This document shows positions 26,021 to 38,200 of a stretch of DNA of 64,000 nucleotides, one piece after another. How positions within the stretch are numbered: the stretch's first letter is position 1; every line of letters starts with the position of its first letter. The notes under the pieces were generated by a model. The model worked only from the letters and a program-made list of their open reading frames with translations. It ran no database searches and had not been told where the DNA came from. This DNA is from Callipepla californica brunnescens. Lineage: Eukaryota > Chordata > Aves > Galliformes > Odontophoridae. The position numbers were made by a program, and so were the translations under genes. Location of the stretch: NCBI GenBank assembly GCA_023055505.1, contig JALIRH010000002.1:15647244-15711243 (forward strand). Reading direction: 5' to 3'.

Positions 26021-29000
26021 CCAGTGCTTTGAAAATATAAAGTGTCAAATTGATTTCAATAGATTTGTTTAAATCAACTTATATTTGTCTAAAGCTGAGC
26101 ATCGGAATTAAGGGATATTCAGCATGATTCATATAGGAGAAGGAGAACCACAGGTGCTGCTGTTTGCCTGTAACATTTGCCATCCACAAGAAATAAAGAG
26201 TTTAAAGGAACCATACCACCTCATTTTAAAATATACAGATAATAATATTTTGTTTGCTTGTTTTTCTTTTTACGCAACTAATTACCTGGATTACAAATAT
26301 AAATATGTAACTCGTTTCCTCAGAACCCCTTCCCGCAGTTTCTTCTCAGCGTCCCCATTAGCTGGAGTCGCTGTGAAGTACTGCATGGTTGCTCCCCTAG
26401 GTGTCAGCCTTTCCCGTTATTTGGAAACATACCATCTTCGGAATCATTTGTCTCTAAGCAACCATGAAGCTAGATGGATTTAAAACGATTGTCGCCCTCT
26501 TTCTGAAGTAACCTCAACAGTTTGGACTGGCTTATTAACATTATTAAGTAAACTGGAATAATCATGCTGGAGAATAAACCTTGTTCTTTTTTTAATTAAA
26601 AAGGGCTTTTTTTTTGCTTTTTTTTTTTTTTTTCAGGATTTCACTTCTAAGATGTAGAAGGAAGTTCAAACCTAAATACATATTTTTTCCTAACATCCAG
26701 ACTGCAAACCATGAGCCAGAAACAGAAAATGAGGAGCAACAGAACAAGTTCAATCACCTGCTATGCTATGTATGCAGATATACCTTTGGATGAGCAAATT
26801 CTATACACAGCTTTTTCTTCTAAACTAAACCTCACCTGTGAGGAAAGAGCTGTATGAGGCTGCAAGATCCCAGCTTTGGAACTTCCATTACAGCGAAGTG
26901 ATGTGGACAAAGCTACAGAAAGGCAATCTTGCTCTTTGTGAATGTTGTCAAAGCAATGACCATCTTGTGGGGGGAGGGCAGGAAAGTAAAAGGAGAATAG
27001 AGCTATGGTTATTTAGACTGAAAACTGTGGTGCCTATCCAACCTATCCTGTCTGCAGTCTCTCAGGTGATGCACGTTAGTAAGTTCTCAAGCCCTCTGTG
27101 TTCAAAATGTGACTCGCGTAGGCTCAGTGGTGGAGTTCTCCACACACTCAGCTCTCAGAGAACCAAATAGGTTTGAAAGAGCTCAGCCCCCCATAGGAGT
27201 GATTCTTTGTATCTCCTGGTATGTGAACTCAGAGGGCCTGTGAGTAAAGTTCCCACTGATGTCAGTAACCAGGTATCAACCATTTCCCGTGGAAATCTCT
27301 CTGACTAGAAGATTTTATATTTCTTTTTGACCCAGTGGGCCACATAGTAGTGCCCTCCAGAGCATACTGTAGATAGTGATTGCCTTTCATTTAACAAGCA
27401 CTAACATCACACTGACAACCAAGTTAAGACAATAAAATTGTCAGATTACAAACTTTCATTGGCTAAACCCAATGTTTACATCTGGTGATCCTCAGACCCT
27501 AGAAAGACCATGATCCAAGTTTATTTTAATCTCTTGGAAGAAGGGAAGAAGAGTATTTAAATGTATTTCATTTCTATCTTGATTTTCAATTCATGACTGT
27601 CATCCATGGTCTCTGACAGATTGAGGCTATAAGCTGTAGCAGAAAAATCCTATGCTCTGGTCCTTATGATCCCAGACCTTGAAACCAACCTCCATGAGAG
27701 AACAGCCTGTAAGGCATTCTAAGAGCAGCATGTTAATTACTGTCTTACTCTAGGCAGAGGTACATATTTAAGGACTTACTGCTACAAACAAGCATCTTCA
27801 CTTCCCTAGACCTCCAAACCTAAATTCTGCTTTCTTTGAGAGAATGCAATGACACCATTCTCTGCTTATAACAGGATTGCAAGTTACTGACTGAGAGCTC
27901 TCATTTAGGCAGTGGAAAGAGCATAATTATTAGAAGAGAGATGGAAGTTGAAAGTAGTGATTAGCAGAAGACCATTATGGATCCCCAAAGGTTTAGAAAA
28001 AGGCTAAAACCAGGAATATCCGGAAATTAGCCAACAACAGCCCTTTTTGAAGGACCTTAACAATTTAGTGCACTGGGTGAGATACCAGACCAAGCGCTGG
28101 TCCTACCCTCTTTGCACAGCAGCAGCTGCACTCTATCTGTACTAAAAACAGCAATGCCTAGGCAAGTGCCAAGGGATCAGGTGTTTGTTGAATGGGATGC
28201 TTTTTTTTCCCTAAATAGTCAGGATTCAGGGATGTGAAATATTTCTGGAATCTTGCCTTTATCTTCACTGGGACTGTAGTACTCCATCCTGGAACAAAGA
28301 AATTGCATTTTGGGGATTCTTCAATGGGAACATACCCATTCAAAACTGCAGTTTTTACTAAATATTTTTCTTTACGAGAGAAAATAAATTTAAACGTATG
28401 AACACTATGAAGTGTAAAAGTGCCAGAAATCAGAAAACAGTGGAAATCTCTGGCTACAGCTGTATGTTTAATATTTTAACTCAACTACAATATTTTTCAT
28501 GAATATCTGTATAATGAAATACAGAAACAAATGTAACAGTAGTTTTACAGTGCTTATTTCAAATACAGGGATAATCGTATTCAAATATAATTATGTACAA
28601 TTTTGTTATTATTCTATTAGAAATAGTCTCCAATGTTTAAAAAATAAAATAAAAAGAAAAAATAAAAAGAAAAAAAAACATCAGTGAGAGGAAATCATAT
28701 AGTTAAGACTAAATTTCTTCAGAAAATAGAAATAAGTGATAATTCATGCATGCAAATCAGAGTGTTATGTCCCACATGGATTTATATTCATACCAGTGTA
28801 CATTAACAAGTTCAATCTGACAAACATGGTGTATTAGAACGCTGACCCCTGAAGCGTGACCTACAATTTCATGCTGAAATTCATGGAATTTTCTTTTATT
28901 TTTATTTCTTGCACTGGGATATGAGCTAAAAGAAATATCTTATAGTTAGGTGGTATTCAAGAGCCTCTGTCATCCTCCGTATTTAAAAAACACTTGTTTT

Positions 29001-29459
29001 CTAATCAAATTCACTGATAGACAGTTGCTGAATAATTCAAAGTTGGACATAATTGATCATTTAATTACAGCTGCCAGAATAAAGATTCAAATAACAAAAA
29101 GAAAATACATTCTGAAATTCGTGAAAGAAAATCCCTGCTATAAATATGATCTCAATTCACTTAAAGATGGTGGTGCAATATTGTCGTAGCCCTTTTAACA
29201 ACCCATTAAACTGGTTTCGATTTACCGATGCTTTTACAGTACCCATGTGTGATGGAAACTGTAAATGATCTCATAGTAATGTACAAAAATGAAGATACTT
29301 TCCTGCCACACAGTCAACTCTGGCCTTCTGCATCAAATTAGGGACCACTTAAAGAAAGTGGTAGTAAATAAGCCCATATGACTGGATGGGATGTATTTGT
29401 AGGTACTGTGATAGATGTTGTAATCCATTGTAAGGTCAATCTGAATCATCACTGTGAGA
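26021..29459. other. AT-rich intergenic DNA with homopolymer runs
   Basis: A broken poly-T tract ending in TTTCAG lies at about 26587-26635 and an A-rich (AAAAT/AAAAG) stretch at about 28638-28680. No exon or LINE is recognised. Confidence 0.55.
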
Positions 29460-29802
29460 TCATGAGCATTAGGTGAAAACCCCAAGGATCACAAAAGGCA
29501 AATGTTTTACCCTTCTTCAAAGGGCAAGAAGGAAAACATGGCTAGCCAGTTCACTTAACATCTGTCCACAGGAAAATTAAGAGTCTAATCTTCCTGGAGG
29601 CCATTTCCAGACATGTGAAATACAGGAAGCTGATTGGGAATGATCAGCACAGATTTGCTAAGGGTACATCAGATCTGATGAGCCTGACAGCTTTATATGA
29701 TGAAATGACTGAGTCTGTTCCTATTGGCGTCTGGTGGGTATGGATTAAGCAAGCCTTCAGCACAGAAGTCCATCATATCCTCACTGACAAAATGTAGAGA
29801 CA
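29460..29802 (+). mobile_element. CR1 LINE, RT-region fragment
   Basis: It covers the RT fingers. The motif order matches CR1 ORF2: CCCTTCTTCAAAGGGCAAGAAGG, then CTGGAGGCCATTTCC, then a frame with IGNDQHRFAKGTSDLMSLTA. It ends near CACTGACAAAATG without a CR1 tail, so it is truncated at both ends. The 5' limit is approximate. Confidence 0.82.
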
Positions 29803-30810
29803 GAGTGGATGGTCAAGACTGATTTAAATAGCCTTCAGAATCTGTCTGTATTCATGGCTTTGTTCTCTATTTCAGCAGCAAAGAAGCCTAAGTACTTGTC
29901 TTTAACAAGCAAATCGTTGTGAATTACTATTAATACTCGATCAGTTCTGACACTGTTTGGTGCAGTACAATGCAGGAAGAGTCTCCAGCAAAAACAGCCC
30001 ACATGACAAGATCAAGGAAATCGAGACAGCCTGAAAAAGGAAAAGTGACTGTGTTCTTTGTTTATTTCGCTAAATATTACTTCTGTCTTCCATTAAGACT
30101 GTACAGATTACAGAGCATTAATAGATTTATTTGTGGCCTGATAACTGCTATCTACTTGAATCTTATTAATTTTGAGTGTAAGACTGAAGTACACAACACT
30201 AAATTTTGATGAACCTTGTACCAAGGATGACTATATTATAATTTAAAAGAAATTCTCACGATTTTATTTTAAGATAAATTTTTAAGATACAGTTTAATTA
30301 TTATGGAATGCAAATATCTGTGAGATTAAACTCTGCAGTAAAATTACAGTTAATATGCAGATACAATGTTTAAGATCAGGAATGGAAGCACTGTTAAAAC
30401 AAATTGGCTGTCTACAAAACCAGCTCAGAAAAATCAGTAAGAGGATTATCTGGATCAAGTTAGGATCTCTTCAGATTGACTCACAGAACAGAGCCCACAG
30501 CAGGAGACATCAACTCCTGAAGTGTTCACAACACATCAACAAACAGGGCTGATGTAGATATGAGATGTCATCCATATGCCTAAGATGTTGTGAATCTTCA
30601 ATAACAGATCCAACAGAGGTTGTGTGAGAGTGGATCTGGAGTTTCCCAGCACAGAGAACAGCTATCTTTTAGGATGCTGGGAAAAGAAAATAAGAAAAAA
30701 AAGGTTGAAGTACTACTATATTTCACCGCAAAGTTAGAAATGGTTTTGATCAAATGGCCTACAGTTTTCTGTGCATAAATAATACCTTTGTTTTAAAATC
30801 TAACCATACC
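29803..30810. other. AT-rich intergenic DNA, nothing recognised
   Basis: No gene or repeat is visible apart from short A-rich runs near 30.69 kb. Confidence 0.55.
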
Positions 30811-31412
30811 CTGGGTTGTACCAAGAGAAGTATGACAAGGAGGTTTAGGGAGGTGATTCTGTCCCTCTGTTCTCATGAGATTCCACCTGGACTACTGACT
30901 CCAGTTCTGGAATCCCCAGCACAAGAAGGACAAGAAACTGCTGGAGTGGGTCCAGAGAAGGCTCACAAAGATGATCAGAGGGCTGGAGCACCTTCCCTAT
31001 GAGTACAGGCTGAGAGAGTTGGGGCTCTTCAACCTAGATAAGAGAGGGATCTGGGTGACCTTATAGCAGCTTTCCAGTACCTGAAGGGGGTCTACAGGAA
31101 AGCTGGGGAGAGATACTTCATAAGGGCACGTAGAGACAGAACAAGGGAAAATGGTTTTAAACTGGAAAAAGATAGAGTTAGACCAGATAATAGGAAGAAA
31201 ATCTTTACTGTGAGGGTGGTGAGACACTGGAACAGGTTGCCCAGAGAGGTTGTGGACACACCCTTTCTGGAGGTGTTCAAGGCCTGGATGGAAGGGGCTT
31301 TGAGCAAACTGATCTAGAAGGAGGTGTCCCTGATTATTGCAGGAGGGCTGGAGTTTGATGATCTTAAATGTCCCTTCCAAACCAAACCATTCTATGATTC
31401 TGTGATACTATG
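30811..31412 (+). mobile_element. CR1 LINE, ORF2 C-terminus through 3' tail
   Basis: A comparatively well-preserved terminal fragment. It has the CR1 C-terminal segments in order: GAGGTGATTCTGTCCCTCTG, CTCACAAAGATGATCAGAGG, GGCTGAGAGAGTTGGGGCTC, GACACTGGAACAGGTTGCCC. The 3' UTR follows, then the tail CATTCTATGATTCTGTGATA. Several frameshifts and stops interrupt the reading frame. Confidence 0.95.
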
Positions 31413-31931
31413 AAAATGCAATTTCTGTCAGGTAGAAATTCTGATCGGTGTTCAGCTTCCCTACTCCTCTTTCCTCTTTGTCCTATTTCTTTGAAGTTCA
31501 GTAACATTTAAAATATTCATTGCATGGTATTACCATCACTTCTCTTAAAAAGCCCAGGAATCCACAGTACTCATGACAAATTCCATGTAAGTAATATTTT
31601 ATTTCAAAGAGACTACAGCTTGGGGCCAGGTGAATTCACACAGCTGGCTGTCGAAAGGCTACATTTCTTCTGCTTTGTGTTTTTTCTAGATTACATAGGA
31701 AATAGGAAGGAAAATTCCTTTCCAGACTGTACTGCATCAAATGGAATTTGCTCACAGAGTAGAAGAGAATATTCTAAAGATCTTATTCCATGGTAAACAG
31801 CTGAGCTGGCATCTGAGTCAAACTAGAATATGCTTCTGCCTTCAGGAAGCTTTGCAAAGCTAATACCATCAAGCAGGTATCAGATGCAGCTTAGTAGATA
31901 TGAGACATTGTGGTTCATCAAACTGACAGCA

Positions 31932-31963
31932 CTGGGAACTTAACTCTCTGGGAACTTAACTCC
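31932..31963. repeat. Two-copy 16-bp tandem repeat
   Basis: CTGGGAACTTAACTCT is followed directly by CTGGGAACTTAACTCC. The copies differ at the last base only, so this is a recent slippage duplication. Confidence 0.9.
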
Positions 31964-34900
31964 TTTGTGTACAACTTGAGTATCAGGTAAGCTATGACAA
32001 ATCAGACCTCTCACAAGCATGGTTATCTTATTATCACACGCAACCAATCACAGTTGTTTGTATCACCTCTGTTCTGACTATCACCAAGGGCATCTATGTT
32101 TTTTCCACTTGCCCTCTTCCACAATACAAGTTCTTCTGGCACTGTATTAAACATAGGTGATTAACTTGTGCAATTTGCTTGTTCTTTTATCTTCAGTCAT
32201 TGCGTTTAGACTAGAAGGTTAAATGACTTTTCACACTCTTTGATCTCAAGACTTTAACACTGTGAAAATAAGAGACAAAGACTTTAAATTTGATCTGATA
32301 TTCTGTGGGAAGACAGCACTAAGTGAATACTGGTTTGATGTGTCTTTGGCAGCCATTGCTGATAAAGCTGTGGTGATGACCACCATCTGGAGCTTCCTAA
32401 ACTCTGGAGACCTCAGATCTATGCAGGGTCATGGAGCCACATCAAAGTTGTAGAGGCAGTGGGAAAATGGGAAAAAAAGAATTCAACTTTAAATGGTTAA
32501 GATTTAATGTTAGTGAGGAATCCAGCAGCAATCTTCATTAGGAGACTGAATTAAGCTATCACAGGTATATTGTCTAGAACAGAAAAAAAAAAAAAAAAAA
32601 GACTGCACCAGGACAATCCATAATTGCTCAGTTTTCACCAGTTTTTCATCCTTCAGCATAACTTATGCTAACACTTGTAGTTGTTCTAACAGTCCTACTG
32701 CTATATGTGGTAAAGATCAGTAGTTCTGCATCACCTGTCACTTCATATCATCTTAATCTATCTGCAAGTATGTGTTAAATTGGATTACAGAGAAAGAGCT
32801 AATCTTTCTGTAAGTAAAACTAATCCTCCAGATTGAATTTTGTTTCATTAGCTATTTTATGGTTCCCTCCAGGAAGTACTCAAACCAGTTTACCAAATTA
32901 ATCTGGATTTCTGATAACTTTTTTAAACAGGACTGAGGTATTACAAGATATACAAGGTTTAAGGGCACAGAGAATGCATATGTCCCCTTTGTCTTCAGAA
33001 ATAAAACCATCATCTCTTTACACCACTTGTACAGTTTGAATGCCATGCATAATTCAGAGCATTATCTTCAAGTGCATAGATTTGTATTTGGTTGGCTTTT
33101 CTTTTCAGAAAGGAAGGACCCTTGGCAACAAGTCCAATTTATCCAAGGTGAGTTTCTCACCTGGGAATAAAATCTGTAAGGCCCAGCTTGAAAATATGAA
33201 CTGTTTTTCCATAGGTCATGAAAGGGTCTATACCTGGTACCTTCCTAAAGCTCATAAAAAACATTTTCCAGTAAAAAGGACGAAGAAAAAAAAGCAAGAT
33301 GTAAAAGGAATTTGCCAGTTTGAAGTGTGTTTGTTCAAACTGAAGCACACTATGTCAGTAATGTCTGGCTTGGATATTTATTCTGAAATGTCTTACTGAT
33401 TAAATTTCTAATCATAATTGTTGCACATCTGCCACAGTTCAACTCCAGCGCAATGCTTTCTGTAGTAGTTTTCCTCTTCCAATCTAAAGGAAAAAATCAT
33501 ATTATTATTTTCTATTACTCCTTTTAAGCCATCATATGATGTGTTTGCTTCAGTGAGCACTGTGATCTGTGTACATTTTGTATTTTGTAAAAATAGCCTG
33601 CCCTCTTTTCCCAATGCTGCACGGAGGATGCTTGAAAATGAGACTGGCATAATAAGGTCAGCGCTACTGTGTAGTGCAACAAACTTGTCAGTAAATGTTA
33701 CTATCAAAAACAGCATCTCAGAATCATCTGCTTTATTCTTATTTGCTTAAGACATGCAGTTTTATCTCTTACCACATGCTGCTTTTTGTAAAGATATATG
33801 CATAGATGAAATATAAATGTAATTAAAATCTTTCATCTATAGCTAGGAAAAGACTCAGAATCTAGTCGTTAGAAGGAACGAGCTTAGGCAGCTGTACATA
33901 ATTTCTTCTGCACACTTGCAATTATGTTTTCTCTGGTGAATTTCTTACACGTTTATCATTGTTGTATCTGGGAACCATGGTTTAAATCCTTGACCATATA
34001 TAAATCCTCTTTTCAGTGCTTCAGTGGAGGATTCATCACAGAATTTTCATTACGGAAAACACTATGCAAATCAGATTACATTTTACTGCCTTCATGATTA
34101 CCATCCTTATGCCCACTGACCATGTCAACGTTCTCCATACTGACACAATAGAAAACCCCAGAGAAGAAAGCAATAAAAATCATAAAATAATGAACATTTT
34201 ACCATACAGGGAGAGGGAAATTGTATTAGTTTGCTAGGAAAACAAATGAGAAGGGTCTCAAAAGAAGGACAAAATATGAAGAAAAAGAAATTAAGGTAAG
34301 GACTAGTCACACTTATCTATTTTCCTAACGTAGAAACAAAAGACAAGGCAATTTTTATTTCACTTGTGAATCTTTGTACGATGTACAATATTCTGCCCTT
34401 GGTGTAAGCATAGTTGAATCTTGAGTATATGTTGCATGAAGTATGTACTGTAACACTGTGCTCACTTTGCCTGCACCTCAGAAGCTGTGGTGTGCATGAC
34501 AGCAAGTCTGTGTTAATAAGCACTGACACAAGATACACAGTAGTAAATATTTACACTAATATAGTTATCTGGTTACCAGTTAACTTGAAGGAAAGTGGAG
34601 AAAGCTGTTATGTGGGTGAGGTCTGGATGCAGCATGCTCCAGTCTGCTGGTAATGATCCACAATTAAACAGATTCCAAACTACTGAGGGTTTTTCAGATA
34701 GTGCCTAGAGAATATATTTTCCCTTATAATCATTCAGTTATTTGAATTTTAAGCCATTTTTGCTTTTCTCTTTCGGGGTTAAAAACAACAGACTTGTGAT
34801 TCACAGTGATGGAGTGGGTAACTTCCAGACTGCTTCACCTCCTTTCCCTGAGCAGCTGATTTACATCTCAGCTCCCTGAGTGGGGAGGGACCTGTAATAC

Positions 34901-35219
34901 ACAGAGGTATCTAAAAGCGCTGTAATATCACTTAACTATTCAGTAAGTGTAGAATTTATTCCACAACCACTTCAGCAAATAAGTTTATGGTTTGTGATAT
35001 TTGTGATGGCTTAGCATTCTGACGTAAAATTCTCCATTGTTTACTCAGGCTTGATGAGCAGTACAAGACTGCTCTGCAATCTCTGTTTTCAGACATTTTA
35101 GAGTAAAATGAAGGTTATATTTGGAGACTGCACTTAAAAAAATCCCAAGGCGAGAGGTTGCATAGCAATGGGAAGAGTACGTGTTCAATTCGGAATCATC
35201 ATACTCTTCCTTCTGTTAC

Positions 35220-35266
35220 TATGGCGATTGCAGAACTGCTGGGCAGCTTGTTCTGCCATCGCCATA
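35220..35266. repeat. Stem-loop with 17-bp arms
   Basis: 35220-35236 pairs with 35250-35266 at 16 of 17 positions across a 13-base loop that can form a further 3-bp stem. The arms carry ATGGCGAT and ATCGCCAT. The left arm with its upstream bases reads GTTACTATGGCGAT, resembling an RFX X-box. No transcript evidence is available. Confidence 0.7.
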
Positions 35267-36395
35267 ACTGCAACAGGAGCTCTGATGGGGTGCATGTGAT
35301 GCTCTGTCCTCATACCTTCCATGTCCTTCACAAGCACAAATGAAAAAACTGATCTTTTTTTCAGTGGCTTGTTGAAGTACTATGTCACCACTGTTTAAGT
35401 GTCTGTGCATCCTGGGACTGTGTGACACTCAGACTGACTCTGCAAGTACATCCACCTTTAAAAGTTCTGCTGTGAATTATCTATTCATTATCTAAGAGGC
35501 CAAGTAGAGAATTCCTTAACAACCCACCTTTAGGAAGTCTGTTATAAATGTTCAACTTAATCTAAGAATGTGAAACCATTGTAATAAGTGTACAAGAATA
35601 ACAGGTTTTACAAATATTTTGTATTCTAGGGATATAGTTAGGTGAAAATGAAGAGTTAAGCTGTGGATGGCTCCAGGTATGAGACATATATGACAGGGAG
35701 CTGTCTCTCTCCCATTGTTGTGCCAAAAATATTTTAGCTAACACGCTGAACAAAGAAGTAGGTCATATGCTGATTTCACTTCATGAACAACAGTTCAGAG
35801 GCTGCACTGCTTTAGAATTACGTATCATTTTTTCAAAGACATTTCTTCTTTCAAAACTGGAGAAGCAGCTATTTCTCTATGTATAAAGGCCAAGACAAGG
35901 TGTGTGTGAACAATTCCAATAATCTCAGGTGCAGTGAGCATTCAGTCTTCAGTCAATCAATCTCATTACCCCAATTACAACTGTTTTAATCCCACTGAGT
36001 TAAGATCTTTTGTTCGTAACCAGAACTACCACACTTTCATTTTTTTACGATGAAAAAGACACATACTATTTTCCACTGACCTATCTTCATTCAATTCGGA
36101 CAAAAAATGCCTCTGTTTGAACTTTTGCCGAGACAGTGTTTCACTACAGATGAAAGACTTTAACTAGCCTGCAAGTGCAAATTAAAGCAATAAACTTGTG
36201 ACTTCAGATCTTTCATATGGGGCAAAAATGTAGTAGAAAAAGTGAAATCATGGATGTGATCCACAATCAAAGGCACATATACAATAAAACAAATCTTTTG
36301 AGAAAACATCGATATGTCTACACATCCACTAAGCAACTGAGCAGCGCCAGAATCACCCAAGAAGTTTCAGAAAGATTATCTGCTTGCATGCCTCC

Positions 36396-36538
36396 CCGTC
36401 CCTGGGGATATTCAACGTTAGGTTGGACCAGGCTCAGAGCAACCTGCTCAAGCTGTAGATGCCCCTGTTCATTTCAGAAGAGTTGGACCATGTGACCTTT
36501 ATATGTCCCTTTTAACTCAAATAATACCATGGTTCTAT
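36396..36538 (+). mobile_element. CR1 LINE 3'-end remnant
   Basis: The order of segments matches a CR1 terminus: CCCTGGGGATATTCAACG, GGTTGGACCAGGCTCAGAGC, AGAGTTGGACCATGTGACC, and TCCCTTTTAACTCAAATAAT with a decayed tail (CATGGTTCTAT). It is the only LINE piece recognised between 31.4 and 46 kb. Confidence 0.82.
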
Positions 36539-36984
36539 ATTATTTTATCAACTTTATTGAATTGTGTTATATATCATCATGCCTGTTGTTATTTGTTATA
36601 TATACACCATTCTTGGATGGATGTGAGATGTAAATAATGGTTTGGATAAACCTTTTAATTTGTGCAATTCATACTGTCTATCTTTCAGGATAAGTTTTAT
36701 GGAGATTTACGTGAAATGCTCAGGCTGTATACTAGATCAGATATATATCATATAATGATGGATGGTCGAATACCTTGGCCTATTATGCTAGTCTTATGCT
36801 GTTTTAAAGCCACTTCGATGCTATGATCAGAGAGGCACACAGCACTCTCGGCTCTCCTACTTGGTATGTGTAAGGGCAAGCCTTTTTTCCATTACCACTA
36901 GTCATGCCCCTTCCATAAGTACAATTCCCCTAAGCCTGGAGTCTGGGTTGCATCCCATTAGGACTACTGGCAGTCGCACGCATA

Positions 36985-37130
36985 CATCATGCATACTTCA
37001 GAGGAAGGCACTAACGAAGCCGCAGCCTGTTCTCCCGGCTCAGGCGCTGTCCGTGGTGCTGCAGCGGGAACGCGGCTGCCCTTCCTGCACGGCGACAGGG
37101 AAAAAAGGGTTTGGGCGGCAACAGAAGCTA
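36985..37130. promoter_or_regulatory. Isolated GC/CpG-rich patch containing an RE1 site
   Basis: In otherwise AT-rich DNA, this ~145-bp patch is GC-rich with about a dozen CpGs (CCCGGCTCAGGCGCTGTCCG, GGGAACGCGGCTGCC, GCACGGCGACAGG). Retained CpGs far from a known gene often mark an active regulatory element. It contains the RE1 motif listed next. Confidence 0.5.
37043..37063 (-). promoter_or_regulatory. REST/NRSF binding site (RE1/NRSE), near-perfect
   Basis: The minus strand reads T followed by GCAGCACCACGGACAGCGCC. The classical 21-bp neuron-restrictive silencer element differs from this only at the second base (TT at the start instead of TG). Both half-sites are intact with canonical spacing. 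REST recruits repressive complexes that silence neuronal genes outside neurons. The site is ~26 kb upstream of the SYBU start. The match is read from sequence; which gene it controls is inference. Confidence 0.85.
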
Positions 37131-37848
37131 TTAATCGTACTAACCCGTGAATGCAGGCAGCCAGGAGAATTGCAAGACAGTTCTACCTGCACTGATCCTT
37201 AAGAGGTACTCTGTGAGAGCACCCATCCTCAAACAAACATACATCCTAAGCGGTTTAAAGTAATGCGCATTTCTTTGCAAAATGGCCACGTTTTAATACT
37301 GATGTCTCTAGAACAAACCAGCTTTCTCCAGAGGGAAGACAGTCATTTTTCTGCCATTATTTCTTACAGTGATAATTTCAGAATCTGATGTATGTATAAA
37401 ACAAATAATAGTATTTAAGTTGTATATGAGTTCTTGTGATTATTAGAAGTTAATCGGGTTTAATAGTGCACTTTAATAGATTTCACATTCTTTCTTGAAA
37501 GAGAATAACTCCTAGGCTGAACCTAAGAAAAAACAAACAAACAACACTGATTTTTGGTAATATTCTCCTTCTGGAACTAGTTTAAAGAAGTTAGAGAAAG
37601 ACAAGGTCAAATACCTAACTCAAGGAAGCATGCACAGTAACAGCTGCTTCCACAGGGGAATAGTGGGTCCTTCATAAGGGGACACCAAGAGTCTTGAGAA
37701 GGAGGCCTATTAAGAAGAATGGGACACAGGAAGCTGTTCTCTGGCTGGCAACTGGCCAAAGAAGTAATGAGTGAGAAGCATATAAACAAAGGTAATAAAA
37801 GCAGTTACACTCAACAACCGTGCAGAAAAACTCTCCTTGAGACAAAAA

Positions 37849-37869
37849 ACAAGCAAACAAACAAACAAA
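37849..37869. repeat. (CAAA)n short repeat
   Basis: About five copies of CAAA (AAGCAAACAAACAAACAAAC). A minor simple repeat. Confidence 0.85.
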
Positions 37870-38029
37870 TCATTGAAAATCCAAAAGAGGAATACCAGGG
37901 GAACATAGCCAAGCCTCTAGGTCTGCAAAATCTCTGGAGGATCCTTTAGGATTGTTGTTTACTAGTGGTTAAGATACACATTGATTCCATTGACATCCTA
38001 TGATTTCAACATTCGTAGCTCTTATTCCT

Positions 38030-38083
38030 TTTTTTTTAATCTCTCTCTCTCTCTTTTTTTTTTTTTTTTTTTCCTCTCTTTCC
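38030..38083. repeat. Pyrimidine tract: poly-T with (CT)n
   Basis: Nine T, then AATCTCTCTCTCTCTC, then about 20 T and a CCTCTCTTTCC tail. It is almost pure pyrimidine on the + strand and a likely site of length variation. Confidence 0.9.
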
Positions 38084-38180
38084 TTCCTAAGTAGAAGTTT
38101 CTGGATATCTACATAAGTTGGAAGAAAAAGATCAAACTCCATGCATTTGAATGTCTGGGTAACCAACTTTTTTCCAACTT

Positions 38181-38200
38181 ATCTATGCACGTGCATAGAT
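38181..38200. repeat. Perfect 20-bp palindrome with central CACGTG
   Basis: ATCTATGCACGTGCATAGAT equals its own reverse complement with no spacer. The centre is a canonical E-box. An imperfect inverted repeat (38113-38129 against 38166-38182) overlaps its left end. Confidence 0.9.

Larger units (their letters stand above)
31413..36395. other. Repeat-poor intergenic DNA
   Basis: About 5 kb without a recognised LINE. It holds a 16-bp tandem duplication, an 18-base A run at about 32583-32600 and a stem-loop at 35220-35266. All open frames are below 120 codons and unconvincing. Confidence 0.5.

Noticed and set aside
26587..26640. Poly-T tract followed by CAG as a splice acceptor
   Set aside because: The tract resembles a polypyrimidine-AG acceptor, but no coding exon follows and it is better explained as a homopolymer repeat.
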